64,000 nucleotides of DNA, taken from contig NC_133158.1 of assembly GCF_040802235.1 (NCBI RefSeq), positions 41,172,001-41,236,000 of the forward strand, written 5' to 3'. The position numbers were made by a program, and so were the translations under genes. A model generated the notes under the pieces. That model was not told the origin of the DNA. It saw only the letters and a list, made by a program, of their open reading frames with translations, and searched no databases. Of the stretch, positions 36,800 through 48,700 are shown piece by piece. Every line of letters starts with the position of its first letter. Within the stretch, counting starts at the first letter, position 1. This DNA is from Manis javanica. Its lineage: Eukaryota > Chordata > Mammalia > Pholidota > Manidae.

Positions 36800-39650
36800 G
36801 TGCGCACCTCCTCAGAACAGTGACAGGGCATCCTGCTGCCATTCTTGTTACTACTTTCAGCTCCAATCACCTGTTTCAAAAAATCTCCAGGACACACCTA
36901 GACACTCGTAAAATATGAGGGCAAATGACGCTGAGCACAAAGGAACTTGCCTCGACCCCTCAGAAGGCACACAGGTGACCCCCGTGTCAGGGACAGGGCT
37001 GCCAACAGCCACTCTGAACTTGGCACAAACCTACTGAGTGGCTGTCTGGTCAAAGCAACGCTGGCTGGCCCAGGTCTTCTGAACACCGCACACAGCCAAG
37101 CTGGCTAGAAACAGGCCCAGCGGTGTGGGTGCCAAGGAGGGGGGCACGGGCTGAGACGTGAGTCATCTCCAGCTCTTGAATGCCAGCACTCCTAGAAACA
37201 GATATTTTGGGTTCCTTTGGAAAGGTTTCTAAAGAGGTGTGAGATTGTGGATGGGAAGGAAAACCCTAAGGGCAGACACTCAAGGACAATGGGGGAGAGA
37301 GCCCTGACTTCCCTCCATGTCCTCTGGGCCTTGGGACTGTGGAGCCCCATGAAGACGGGGCTGTTCAAGGGGCGGAGTTTTGCTCAGTGTCTGATGGCAG
37401 AGTTGGGAAAGGCCCCCAAGAGAGACAAAGCCTTGTGGGGAAGGACTGCATTCCTAAGGGTTCCATGGGGCTCAGACATGGACACACCTCCGCGGGGGCC
37501 TCTGCCACCCTCTCACAGATCCCAGCGTGTTGCTCATGAAGAAGCAGAGGCCAAGGTCACCTGGGGAACAGACGCAGAGCTGGGGGGCCTCAGGGAGCCG
37601 GGGACCCGCTCCAGCCCTTGTGGGCAGCAGACCCAGCCTGAAATCAGCGGGGTGTACCCGGCCCCACAGCTCTCAAGCATGGGGCTCCAATCATGCCCTG
37701 AGGACCTGAGGGCCCTTGCATGGCTCAGCACCTCTCTCTGGGCCACATTCCTCGTTTGCAGAAATAGGAATTCAGAGGATTCTGGACAATAACAGCAAGA
37801 CCCCGTCTGAGATGAAGGTCTTGGGGCAGCAGTGGCCAGACCTGACCCTTTGGGTCTGAGGTTAAGGCCCCTGAGTTCCCGGTGGGTCCTAACTGCTTAA
37901 ACTCCTTACAGTTAGGAGGGCGAGCCCTTTTGGTTGCCTTCCTGCTTTCCAGATGTGTACTCTCCAAACAGGAGGTTATTCCACCCAAAACAACTGAAAA
38001 CCCAGCAGCCAGGGATGGGGGTCTTGGGCAGGTGGGGATGAAGGGATCTGGAGCTGTTCCTTCGCCAGCATAGTCGGTGTGTGCGGACCGCACAACAGCC
38101 TCCCGCTGGCCTGACACTGAAGCAGCAGCCCTGAGCCTTGGCGGCGGGCCTGGGACCTCAACGCATGACCCCTGGACCATGGCGCCCACCCACGCACCTC
38201 CAGGCATGTGGGTGAGAGGGTCTGGAGCCTTGCTTCTGACTTCTGGTCCCGCCTCTGCTGCCCCAGAACTCACCACTGGAGAGGCCCCACCCTGGGTACA
38301 TTAGGGCCAGAAGCTTGGGGTCACAGTGCCCAGCACTGGGCAGGAGCCTCTGCCCTGTGCTGGGCAGTCTAGGGCACCCCACATGCCTGCTCTGCTCGCT
38401 GCCTTCACACATCTCTGCCAGGTCACGCCTGCAGCTCCCAGACACAGCGGCGGCTCTCCGTCCAGCCCGCCCCCTTCCTGCCCAGTCTGCTGGCTCCTGC
38501 CCCCTCGGTGGCTCCCCGCCAGCTGCCCCCTGAAGATGGGTCTGCATGTTTCCCAGCATCCCCAGCAGCCAACACTGAGCCCAGTCAAGGACCGGACAAT
38601 AGTGGGCAAACGGATGACTAGAGCAAAAATGAAAGGAATCTATTTAAAAAACTGGTTACTGGTAGATTGAGACAAGGTGCTGGGGGACATGGATAATTCT
38701 TTTCAATAAACGTGGGTTAATATAATGATGGAACAAAAAGCCCTCATCCCTTCCATTGCCATTATCTGAAGTGCAAACTTAACTTCACGTACAAACGACC
38801 AAAGCTGTAGGTACAGACTGTTTCCCGCCCACTGGCACTGGCGCCGGGCCGGAGGGTCCTGGCCCAAAGCCGGCAGGAGCGATGGCCCCCATTCCAGCCT
38901 CAACAGCTGTGATAGCCTGGGCCAAATACAGATTGGTTCTAAAGTAGAAGTTTGGGGTGGCAGCGGGTTTCTGCAAGTCCTGCTCCTTCGCCCAGATTTC
39001 TGTGGCTACAGAGCTGATCCCAGCTGGAAATGAGAGCCAGACTGGGAAGGAGGGAGGGAGCGCGTGCAGGTGGATTGGGTGGGGTCCCCACCCCCGGCTC
39101 AGTGCTGCAGGGCTCCGACCCTGTCTCCCAGGGAAACATGCTGCACCCCCCTGGGGGCCAACCAGGGCGGGCCAGCCGGTGCCTGTGGTCCAGGAGTTTG
39201 CCTTCCTGCTGGGAGACAGAGCCCCCAGTTACAAACTGTGGCTGCTGCACAAACAAAACCTATAGGGGCTGGGGGAAACAGGCCACTCGGGAGAGGCCTC
39301 TTACGTGGGCACCTGGAGGGCCTCTGGCTGCCCATCCAGCCTCCATTCCCCCCGCCGCTCTCTTAGCACAACCCCAGGCCTGGGGGGCTGCTCCCCTTGC
39401 AGAGAGGGTTTGCCAGTGAGATACAAATGGCGGGCCAGGACTTCCAGAAAAGTCCCTCACAGTGGACTGCCTCAGCTGAGAAATGAGTCCTTTTGTCCTC
39501 TTCCCCACTTCACCCTCCTCTTCCTTGCCTGGGACATGATTATGATGGTTGGAGCTCCAGTGCCCATTTTATGACATGAAGTGACCTTGAGTTTGGGAAG
39601 CCCAAGCCTAAACAGTAGGTAAGTTCGAGAGCCATGCCTTGGAGACTTCT
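36800..39650. other. Intergenic, no gene seen
   Basis: Unique GC-rich sequence with a possible MIR fragment at about 37720-37790 ('ctctctctgggccacattcc'). No credible coding region was found. Confidence 0.5.
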
Positions 39651-39658
39651 GATTCTAC

Positions 39659-39660
<2 letters not shown>

Positions 39661-39752
<92 letters not shown>
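39661..39752. repeat. Compound microsatellite (CT)n(CA)n
   Basis: An uninterrupted CT run covers 39661-39697, followed by a CA run to 39752 with one small interruption (CCTC) near 39711. It is probably length-variable between individuals. The open frames of repeated Leu-Ser and Thr-His across it are artefacts. Confidence 0.97.
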
Positions 39753-39756
<4 letters not shown>

Positions 39757-40721
39757 CTGAGAAGGGACACAGAGGAGAGCCTTTCTGTGGCAGGGAGAGC
39801 TGCTATGGGACAGGGGACGGAAGGCTGGGGGTGCAGGGAAGGTTCCTGCCTGCGTGAGCTCGGCCCCAAGCTGAGGCTGCAGACACACCAGATGACAGCA
39901 AATCTTGTTCTACTGATGGTTCTAAAGTCAAATTCTCGATTCTCCTCTGTGACTGCAACCAGATAAAATTACACAGTGCCAGCAAATTATAAGTAGAAGA
40001 AAATAACTTGGGAGAAGTAAGCAGGTCAAGCTGTGAGCCGCCAGGCGAGAGCAGAGGATGGGCTTCTTGTTGGTCTCTCTTTCCCTCCGCCAGCACCGTG
40101 GCTAGCACCCCATGCTCCGCATCTGCTGTGTGGCCCCCAGTGACTCTCTGGCTCCATCCCTTTCTTGCATCAGCTAAATCCAAAGTAAAAATGCAGGGCA
40201 TCTCACTCTGGAATCCCATCTCATGCATCTGCTTTGGACTCCGAGTCCATCAAGTGAGACTAGAATCAGGAGACACACGGTCACCTTGACGGCCTGTACT
40301 TGGTGGACACCCCGTTCCTGAAGATGCGGGCAGGATCCCACAGAGCAGCCCCCAGGTAGACCCCAAGCAAGCCAGGGGTGGGGCAGAACAGCAGGTCCAT
40401 AGCAGTGGGATGCCCTTCCTCCTCCAGCACGGCTTCTGCGTCTTGCTCTTACCCAGGATTTCACACTCACACTTCTTTGCAAACATACTCAAAGTCCAAC
40501 TGAAGTCGACAGGAAACACTGGCAGACTGAAGGGAAGAAAAGATTGAAAGTAGAAGGTCCAGTGTATTGTCTCTGGAGCTGCCCGATGCCTCGGAGGCGC
40601 AAAGGAGGCACAGCTGTGACTTTCTTTGGATTGCATTGCTCTGCCACACAGAAGACAGAGATGTGGAAATCCATCAGGCAGGTGGCAGGTGACATGGTGA
40701 GAGTGGGCTGTGGTCTGGTCC

Positions 40722-40757
40722 AGGGCTGGACGGGGCTGGTCGGGGCTGGTCAGGGCT
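40722..40757. repeat. Short tandem repeat, GGGCTGG(A/T)C(A/G)-type 10-bp unit
   Basis: About three and a half head-to-tail units of ten bases with a GGGCTGG core; only small differences between units. Confidence 0.8.
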
Positions 40758-41039
40758 GAATGTCGGCCACGCATGGAGGGCAGGGGGGTTCTGGGGACAG
40801 AACTGGGCCCCACCAAAGGGCGCAGGGTGGGGTCGGGGAGAGAGCAAAGGGAGCTGATCCCCAGAGGTTCAGCCACCAGCCGCCAGGCTGCGCAGCCAGG
40901 AGGGGCCCCTGGCAGAGCTGGAGGGCAGCAGGATCAAAGCTGCTGCCTTTCCTCTCCCACAGCGGCCACCCCTCAGCTCCCAGCAAGGACACTGTGCGGG
41001 GCTGTTTCAGGCTCATTCCTCGCTCCTTGCTGCTTCTGG

Positions 41040-41180
41040 CTCAGCGGGCCTACTATTTATAGTTAATTATTTAAGAGACACAAATTACTATTGTAATGTG
41101 GCCTTTAAATCAGAACCTAATGAAGACAATGGGCTGAAATGCTCACTAATGGACTTCATGCCTCTGGCCAGTTAGCAAGA
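41040..41180. promoter_or_regulatory. AT-rich patch with a perfect MEF2 site, possible enhancer
   Basis: CTATTTATAG at 41053-41062 is an exact MEF2 consensus. It runs directly into TTAATTATTTAA, which holds a homeodomain-type TAATTA core. The patch is sharply AT-rich inside GC-rich flanks and matches no repeat that I recognise. Function is inferred from motifs only. Confidence 0.3.
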
Positions 41181-41484
41181 AAACTGCCTCTTTCTTCTTA
41201 AGCGATGAGTATACTTTGGTATTGTAGGAGGCCTCTCCAAAAACATAACTCCCTTGAAATAAACTGCTCAACTGCACTCCGCTGAAGGCGGGCTCATCAG
41301 GCCTCGCTAACCCGCCTCACCCGCCAACGAAGGCTGACTCCGTGTATAGGTGGAGCCCCACGCCGGGCCTCTCCCGTGGGCACCATTTCTCCAGCTTCAC
41401 GTCTACCTCCTGACGTCCTCCCGAAGCTGGAGGCCAGCCTCCATTCCCACAGCAGAGTGAAGACGATCATGAAGCATCAGACTG

Positions 41485-41577
41485 CTGGCGCTGGCACCGC
41501 TGCTCTGTGCCCAGCACGGTTCTCAGCACTTTACACAGATTAACTCACTGAGTCTTCACACAGCCCGAGGTGGGTAC
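41485..41577 (-). repeat. MIR SINE, reverse orientation, left part split by LTR
   Basis: 'tgtgcccagcacggttctca', 'gcactttacacagattaact' and 'agcccgaggtgggtac' are reversed MIR. The element continues after the LTR at 42321-42362 with 'gatggggaaactgaggcac'. Confidence 0.85.
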
Positions 41578-42320
41578 TGTGAGGCAGGAAAATAGATACG
41601 AGCGGGGTGGAAAGAGGAAAAGGCCGGAAAATCCAGTAAAAAAGACCCAAAATTAATCGATTAAAGCTCAAAAAGCCAGGAGCAACTTGGCCTGGAATGT
41701 TTGAATATTCCCCAGATGAAGGAGGGTACCTCAGCACAGCCCGTGTCTTTACTGTGTCAATCATGCAGGCCAGGCCGTAAACAACATAGTGAAAGGCAGG
41801 AAAGATTCCAACTTAAAGATTGTATTTTAATACCCAGGATGTTAAAAATGTAAGATTCTTAACTTACTCCTTAGCAAACAGACAATAGCTCAGCCCACCT
41901 TGGCGGCTGGGCAGGCGGCCTGTGTGATCTGCCCCCAGACCGAGATGCCAGCATCCCAGGGAGAAATCAGGGCAGGAACTTCCTTGTGCTAAGTTAATTC
42001 TAAGTATTCAAAGCCCACTTAACAAGTCTGCACCCCCAACCCTTAGTCACATTCCTGAAGAATCCTTAAACAGGGGAACCCCCAGCCTTTTGGGGCGCTC
42101 CTCTCTCTGAGGTGGTCCACACTTTCCAAGTGTGTAACATTTTAAACTTTCTCTCTCCAGCCTTTTGGGGCGCCTCTCCTTGCTGAGGTTGCCTGCTGCA
42201 CTTCTCTTTAAGGAACCTTAAATACAACTTTTACTCTGCTTCACTACTGTGTCTCTGCCCTTCAATTCTTCATCATGGAGGGGACAAGGACCAAGGAAAA
42301 TACACAATGCTCCCCCAACA
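41578..42320 (+). mobile_element. Solo retroviral LTR (4-bp target duplication, class I/gammaretrovirus-like)
   Basis: A 743-bp block begins TGTGAGGCAGG and ends CTCCCCCAACA, flanked by GTAC at 41574-41577 and 42321-42324. Removing it rejoins the two halves of a reversed MIR exactly. TG...CA ends with a 4-bp duplication are typical of class I (gammaretrovirus-like) ERVs. Inside, a 16-base segment CAGCCTTTTGGGGCGC is repeated at 42083-42098 and 42158-42173, in a pyrimidine-rich part that looks like R/U5. No perfect AATAAA was seen; TTAAATACA at about 42217 may be a decayed signal. No viral genes remain. Confidence 0.9.
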
Positions 42321-42365
42321 GTACCCCTGCCAATCCCTGAGACAGATGGGGAAACTGAGGCACGG
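42321..42365 (-). repeat. MIR SINE, right part after LTR
   Basis: 'gagacagatggggaaactga' plus 'ggcacgg' continues the MIR interrupted at 41577. Confidence 0.85.
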
Positions 42366-45290
42366 CTCTCCGTCTCCCTCCTGCGGCCCAACGCCCCATA
42401 GGCCAGCACTCACCTGTACAGTGGGAAGCTCCCCCTGGCCGCCCCACCTCCTGTTAGCGGTTAGGGAGGCGTGGCACTGCATTCTCAGGCAGGGAAGCCC
42501 ACAGAGGGTGTGGTCTGTCCTCTCTGGGAAGCTGGCCCCCAGGGGGTGCTCAGGACTGGCAGTGATGGGGGTCAGAAGTGAAGCTGGCCAGGAGTTGGAG
42601 ATGGGGCAAGGCTGGAGTCCCAGGGCAGCTGTGAGGTCCTGAGTGCAGGGTGGGGGTCTTCAGAGAGGTAGGCAGGCTGACCTGGGTGCAGGGCCAGGAA
42701 GACAAGAGAAGGGGTGTCCGTTGTTCCAAGGGAGGAATTTTCCCAGAGAAGGGGTTGAGGGGAGGTCAGGCTCAGATTGGCTGGGAAGGAGGGGCCAGAA
42801 GAGAGACAGAGCATTTGAGTTTGTCCCTGGGGAGGCAAGGGCACCCCAGGAAGGGTGGCTGGTTCCTGGAACCTTCTGGAAGAACAATGGTCCCAGTGTC
42901 CTTCAGTATTTCAGACTTCCATGCGTTCACCCTTATCAGTGAGGCTCTGTGTTTAAAATTGTAATATTCCAGAATCTCTCACCTGGCTTTAGTGCATCTC
43001 CATACGTTTTGAACAGGCATTCCTAAGGGGTGGAGAGAAGCAGCTCATCTCCGCATCAGTGGGTAATTACCTGGGCAACTGAGGGCTTACCTGAACCTGA
43101 GGGTGAGGGGAGGATTCCCTTGCTTCTGCCTGAGCAGGAGAGAGATGCCCCTGGACCGCAGTTCTTAAACAATAAACGGGTTTTAAACTTCATTCCTCCC
43201 TTTGACTGATTTTGGTTTTAGAGGTGTCTTGCCCTGGGATTTCTTCTCCCCAGAGTAACAGGTCCCTCCTCAACCTCTCCCCTGGCCATACAGTCTGTAC
43301 ATTCATGGGCATTCTGTCCTGGTTTCAAGTGAGAGGTGAGGACAAATTAGGTGTGGGGCTGTAGGGGCCTGGGAGACAGGGGGAGGACCAGCCCTCCCTA
43401 GGAAAGCAGAAGTGGCCAGCTCCTCTGCTTGAATCCGAGCTGAGTGGAGTCCCCCTTTCTGTTCCCAGAATATCTCAAGGAAGGGACAAAGCTGCCTTGG
43501 TGAGCATTTGGCAGCATCAAAGAGTCTGCCCAACCCCAGGGCAGTGTGAACCCCAGATCTTGGGCACTGGGGGACTCAGCTCTGCACAACCTCCCACTCC
43601 GGCTGCTGTCCTTTCCCTCTACAGATGATGGACAGCCACCCTGTCAGGTGACCTTAGATGATTTGACATCAGAGACGCGTGCAATGGGGAGGCCAGGGAG
43701 CTCTGGGCAGCTCCCCATCAGGGCACAGCAGGGCTGCGAGAACTGAGGGGGTGCATTTGGGGGCGTCTACCATCCAGGGTGGAAGCAGTCAAAGGCGGAA
43801 CATCGTCTGGCTGTTAGGACCCCAGGGATGTGCCAGAGGGAACCACCACCTTGTCTGCCCATTGTGGGCTTAGCCAGCTTCCAACGTGCTGCCTGCCCTG
43901 CCCTGCCCTGCCCCGGGCCCCCAGGCCCTTCTGCAGTGGCCGAGAGAGGGAGCGTTCTAGTGCGGCCCACACCTCCAGGGTGTCCTGGGCACCTCACTGT
44001 GCCCTCTCTCCTCCTGAGCATCACTTACCTGTAACCACACCCACCTCCATTTCCAGGGATGGCATCTCAGGAGGAACCACCTTCCTAGGGGCCCCCTCCC
44101 CCACCCTGGGACACAGCCTGAAGCACCGCAGGCCCCAGGGAACCAGAAGGTAGCCTGTGTCCCCTGCCCCACCCACTGAGACAGGAGTCAGGTGTTTACA
44201 GCCGTCCCCAGAGAGCCCCAGGCAGAACCGTGGCTGCCACCCCGGCCTCCCATGGCCTTCAGCCCAGGTCTGTGTCTGTGGGAAACACAGCCATGGATGC
44301 CGCCTCTGGTGCGTGCCCTCCAGGATGTCGCATCGGGGAGACAGCATTGAGGGGCACCAGGCCTGCCAGAGGCTCTCACGCACACGAGCAAGGCTGCACT
44401 GCACTTGAAATGCAGAAGACATCGTGTGGGCCTGCAGGGCTCACCGCATGTCCTGGGCCACCAGGGCCCAGCAGCCAATGGCAGGCAGACAGCTGTCCTC
44501 ACCTGCTCCAAGTGTCAGTGGGCGGCTTCCCTGCTGGGTGCCAGTTGTGACGCAGCCCCACCCAGGAGGGGACCAGGCAGGCACTCGGGCAAGAGGACAG
44601 CAGGTGTAGACAGCAGGTGAGAGGACGGGGCAGACTCATGATGGCAGGTCCTCAGGTGCTGCCAGGAGAGGAGGGGCCATGGAGTCACCATCTGCCCCCA
44701 TCCAGTGGTTCTCTGTGCACACTCACACATGCACACAGATATTCACATGCAAGCATGCACAGATGTACATGCACACAATGTTCCTTCTGCACTGGAACCA
44801 CATGTCCATCCATGTGTAAAGTATGAATGCAAAATTCATTTTTACATGCCTACCAGGTTCCTCACCCGCAGCCGTGGTCACACTGTGAAGACCCTGGGAC
44901 GACAGCTCTGGTGTTTGCTGGGCCCTCACCCCAGTTCAAGGCCTGGATGTTCCCCATCCACGCTGACACCAGTGAGGGTGAGCCCCAGGACGTTCACACA
45001 GCACCAGCCGGGGGCATGGGCAGCTGACCGTCCAGGTGGCTCTCCAGGAGAGGGAGGGGCACATGGCTGCACTGGTCTGCTCGGGAAATCACGGCAGGAC
45101 AATGCGCACGTGAACTCGAGCAGAGGCCCCTGACCCTTGACCCCTGGGGGACAGACAGCTTATCCAGCCATGGGAAATGCTGAAGTCCAATGCCCAGGCT
45201 CTTCCCAAGATAAATCATAGGAAAAGGGGATTGGAAGGATCAAGAGAGACTCTAACTTCCAGCTTAACAACCAACGGGCGGGTTTGGTGG
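42366..45290. other. Intergenic, no gene seen
   Basis: GC-rich unique sequence. A short CCCTG run (about 43891-43914) and a CA-rich, alternating purine-pyrimidine patch (about 44710-44785) are the only low-complexity features noted. Confidence 0.5.
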
Positions 45291-45299
45291 CCCCCCAAT

Positions 45300-45655
45300 A
45301 AGTTAGCACAGTTACCATATAACTCAGTTATTCTTTTGGCATATGCCGAAACAGAAACAAAACGTGTTCGCCCGTGTTCACAGCAGCCCTGGCCACGGTG
45401 CCCAAAAGGCGGGAACAGCCCGAGTGGCACGGACGGTGCAGGCACCCGCCATGTGGCCCATCCACACAGTGGGATCGTATTCAGCCCCGAGAAGGAAGGA
45501 GGCATGACCCACGCTATGACGGGGATGCACCTGGAACATGAGGCTAAGTGACAGAGCCAGACACGGAGGGTCACACGTTGTATGATTCCATTTATATGAA
45601 AAATATAAATGGTTAGGCAAATCCTTAGAGACAGAAAGTGGATTCGAGGTGGCCA
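45300..45655 (+). repeat. Old L1 ORF2 tail and 3' UTR, forward orientation
   Basis: 'agttaccatataactcagtt', 'gttcacagcagccctggcca', 'atccacacagtgggatcgta', 'cgggatgcacctggaacat'-like block, and 'agagacagaaagtggattcg'. GC-rich for an L1, through old age and local composition. Confidence 0.8.
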
Positions 45656-45659
45656 GGGC

Positions 45660-48120
45660 TGGCAGGGGTGGGGCTCTCCTGGGGTCTGTGACTGTGAGAG
45701 GTTCAAGGAGGTGCTCCGGGGGCTGCAGGGACATGGCTGGACGGGCAGTTCCCTCACAGTCGTGCACTGAGCCATTCGCAGCAGCGGGTGCTTTTCCATT
45801 TCTGGTGTGTGGGACTGGAAGGCACAAGCACATGCACCTTAATGGCCCTCACCTGCACAGGGCGGCCAGCTGTCCCCCGCTTTGCCTCCCCTAACCTGCT
45901 CCCCACCTTTGGCTTCCAGTAGACATCCTGGCTTCAGGTGTCCCTGAGAGGTTGTATGTACTGGCACTTGGACCCCCAGGGGCACTGCCAGCTAGAGCGG
46001 CTAGGAACAGGTACTCATGGGAAACAGAGGCAGGCCAGCCCAGCCCCTGTGCCCAGCCTCCCAGTCCTGCCTGGCCTGTGGGCAGAACCAGCAGGAAGTG
46101 GGCTGCAAGAATCCTGGGGTTCCTTACAGGCCCCTGACCCAGCGGGCACATAGCTGAGGGGCACAGGTGATGCCCAGGCAGGAGAGGGGTGGGTGCAAGT
46201 GCTGGCCTGTGTGCCCAGAGCCCTGAGTTCCCAGCACCCGGGCCCCCGTGGTGCTGACACTGGGTGGGGAGGGGGGCGGAGGGGGTCAGCCCACCAGTCA
46301 CCAAAACGTTGGCGTCTGTCTCCAGGTCAGGTCAGGGAGGAGGCTGCTCGGGAGTGTGTGGGGCATCCATAAGCACTGGAGGGGCCGGCCTGAGGGAAGA
46401 GGCATAGGCATCTAGACAGAGTTTCTGCTTATATGGACCAGGACAGGATAATTTAAAGTAAAATGATTTCAATTTTACAAAATAATATAACCAATTCATT
46501 TATTTGCTCTCATACAAATGCTTGGCTTCTTAAACATCTCATTTCTAAAGCCCCACAAGGCAACAATAAAATGGAAATCATGGAAATAATGTCTTCCAAC
46601 GATTTCCCTTACTTTTCTTTTACTTCTTATTGGAAAGTATGTAATATCTCAAATAGATGAGAAGAAAGGACCATATAATAAACCCAAGCACCCTCAAGCG
46701 CCTGGGTGTCCTTCAAACACAGCCCTCCCCCAGCTGCATCCCCTGGGGTCCCTCCACACCCTGGAGGACAGGCTGTCCAGCTCAGATTCAGGTCTCTGGA
46801 CCCCCCTTTATAAACGACAGCCACTTCACACCCCAAAGTCAGAAATCCCTTCTTAATGCTACCAAAGACCACCGAGAGCGGCACACTCCCCCATGTTCGC
46901 GGCCCGTGCTGAGCCTGGGTGGTGTCTCCGACCCTTCACACAGGACCCCCTCCACCTTCCCTCTTTTTACAAAGCTTCTGTGGAAGAACCGGGTGTGTGT
47001 CCTGCGGAGTTCCCTGAGACAGGACGTTGTCTGTGTCCCCACTGTGGCACTCAGCATGTCCCGAGGTCCCCTGCACTTCTGCAACTGGAGCTAGCCACCC
47101 AGCTTGCTTCAGTCCAGCTCACACACTCCTCCTCTGTGGGCAGGTGGGCAGGCGCCACCCAGGACGGCCTGTGCCCTCATGCCGGGTCATGTGTCCGCTC
47201 GTCTCCCCGCGCCGGGACGCTGGTGCCTGCTGATCCTCGTCGCCCACCTCTGGGCCCACCTTCCCCTTTGTTTACTTTCTCTAGGGAGAAACTCACCCTC
47301 CCATGCCCTCTGGCAGGGAGGGCCGGGGAGCCAATGGGCAGGAAGGGAGGGGCCCAGGTGTAACCCCTGCCTTCCTTCACTATCCTCCGAGGGGGTGAGC
47401 CCCCACCCCTCCGCAAGCTGCAGCGACAAACCCCCAGTGCTGCCCTCGCAGGTGCTCCTCCATCCACTCCCACAATGCCTGCGCATTGGGCAGGTGCCCG
47501 CACAGGTGCAGGGCCAGCACACAGGGAGCCCTGTGTGCACTGATGCCACCCTCAGGGTGGGCGTGTCTTGACCCCCCCATGAGCATTGCCACAGGCCCGC
47601 TGTGATGACACAGTGGCATGGAGCTCAGGGTGGGCAGGGTCTGGGCAGGCTGAGGGGTGTGGGCCATCCCCTCTGGGGAGCAGTGGCTCACACTTGGCCC
47701 CTGCCCCTTCCTTCCTTCCCTGACTGACATGAAGCTCATCTCTGGCACCTCATCTTCTGCTCTCCATTCCGGGACACACGGCTGCTACGGGGCCTTGGCA
47801 ATGTGTGCAGACCCACCCCTTCTTCTGCCCCATGCAGACAAATACTGGCTGGTGTTTTGAAATAAAATGCTGAACTCTGCAGAGATTAAAACACAGCCCG
47901 AATTAAGTAAGGCACGTTGGGGTCTGGGTACACAAGAATTTCACAAAATAAACTGTCTTCCATTTTATCTTAGAATTTGCAAGTGTCCATTGATCACTGC
48001 TATAAAGGGGGGGAAATCCCCAGAAGAATATTGAGAATTAAGACTATTGTTTTCAAACTCCCTGCAAAGGCAGAGGTCTGACTCTGTCACTGCAAAACTC
48101 TGGGCACACATGTTAAACCT
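45660..48120. other. Intergenic, no gene seen
   Basis: Unique sequence, GC-rich except for AT-rich patches at 46440-46660 and 47860-48060. No coding region or clear repeat family was recognised. Confidence 0.5.
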
Positions 48121-48124
48121 CAGC

Positions 48125-48360
48125 AGCTGTGACAAGCTGTGTCCCCCAGATTCCTGTTGACATCTGGACCTCCAGCACCTCAGAATGTGCCTGAATTTGG
48201 AGATAGCACTCAGTTAAAAAAAAGGTCACCAGGGGGCCCTAATCCTCTAGTACTGTGTCCTCACAGATGTGCACAGGGAGGACCCTGTGAGGACACATGG
48301 AGAGGCTCGGGGGACCTGCCCATGGCAGGAACCAGGACTCCGCCTCCAGCACCCACAGAG
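48125..48360 (+). repeat. MLT1/MST-type LTR, forward orientation
   Basis: 'gacaagctgtgtcccccaga', 'gtgcctgaatttggagatag', 'ggggccctaatcctctagta', 'gaggaccctgtgaggacaca' and 'cgcctccagcaccc' follow the MLT1/MST order with an internal deletion. Confidence 0.75.
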
Positions 48361-48479
48361 CCACTGCTTGAGGTCTGCCTGGCCCCACACTAGCACAGGC
48401 GCTCAGGAGGCTCCAGCCTGTCCGGCTGTTGCCCTCCTGGCCTTCCTGCTGGCACCGCCTGACAGGGCCCCAGTGCTGG

Positions 48480-48700
48480 CTGTCCCCTCTACCCACCACA
48501 CTCCCCAGGCACCTGCCTGCCTAGTCTTTGCACACAGGCACCCTCACTGGACCACCCTCATCCTCCACACCCAATCCTTCACCCCACTGCTTCCTCCAAA
48601 CCTGTGCCCTCCCCACTAGACTGCAAGTTCCTGGGAAACAGAGGCTGGCATGGGGGGCCCTCCGCTCGGAGGCTCAGAGAGGGGCTCCAGCCCAGGAGAG
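48480..48700 (+). repeat. L2 LINE 3' fragment (weak)
   Basis: 'cctcactggaccaccctcat' and 'ccactagactgcaagttcct' recall the L2 3' end in forward orientation; strongly diverged. Confidence 0.45.

Noticed and set aside
39634..39966. Open frames of repeated Leu-Ser and Thr-His
   Set aside because: Direct translation of the CT/CA microsatellite.
43891..43914. CCCTG short repeat
   Set aside because: Only four units of five bases; too short to be informative.
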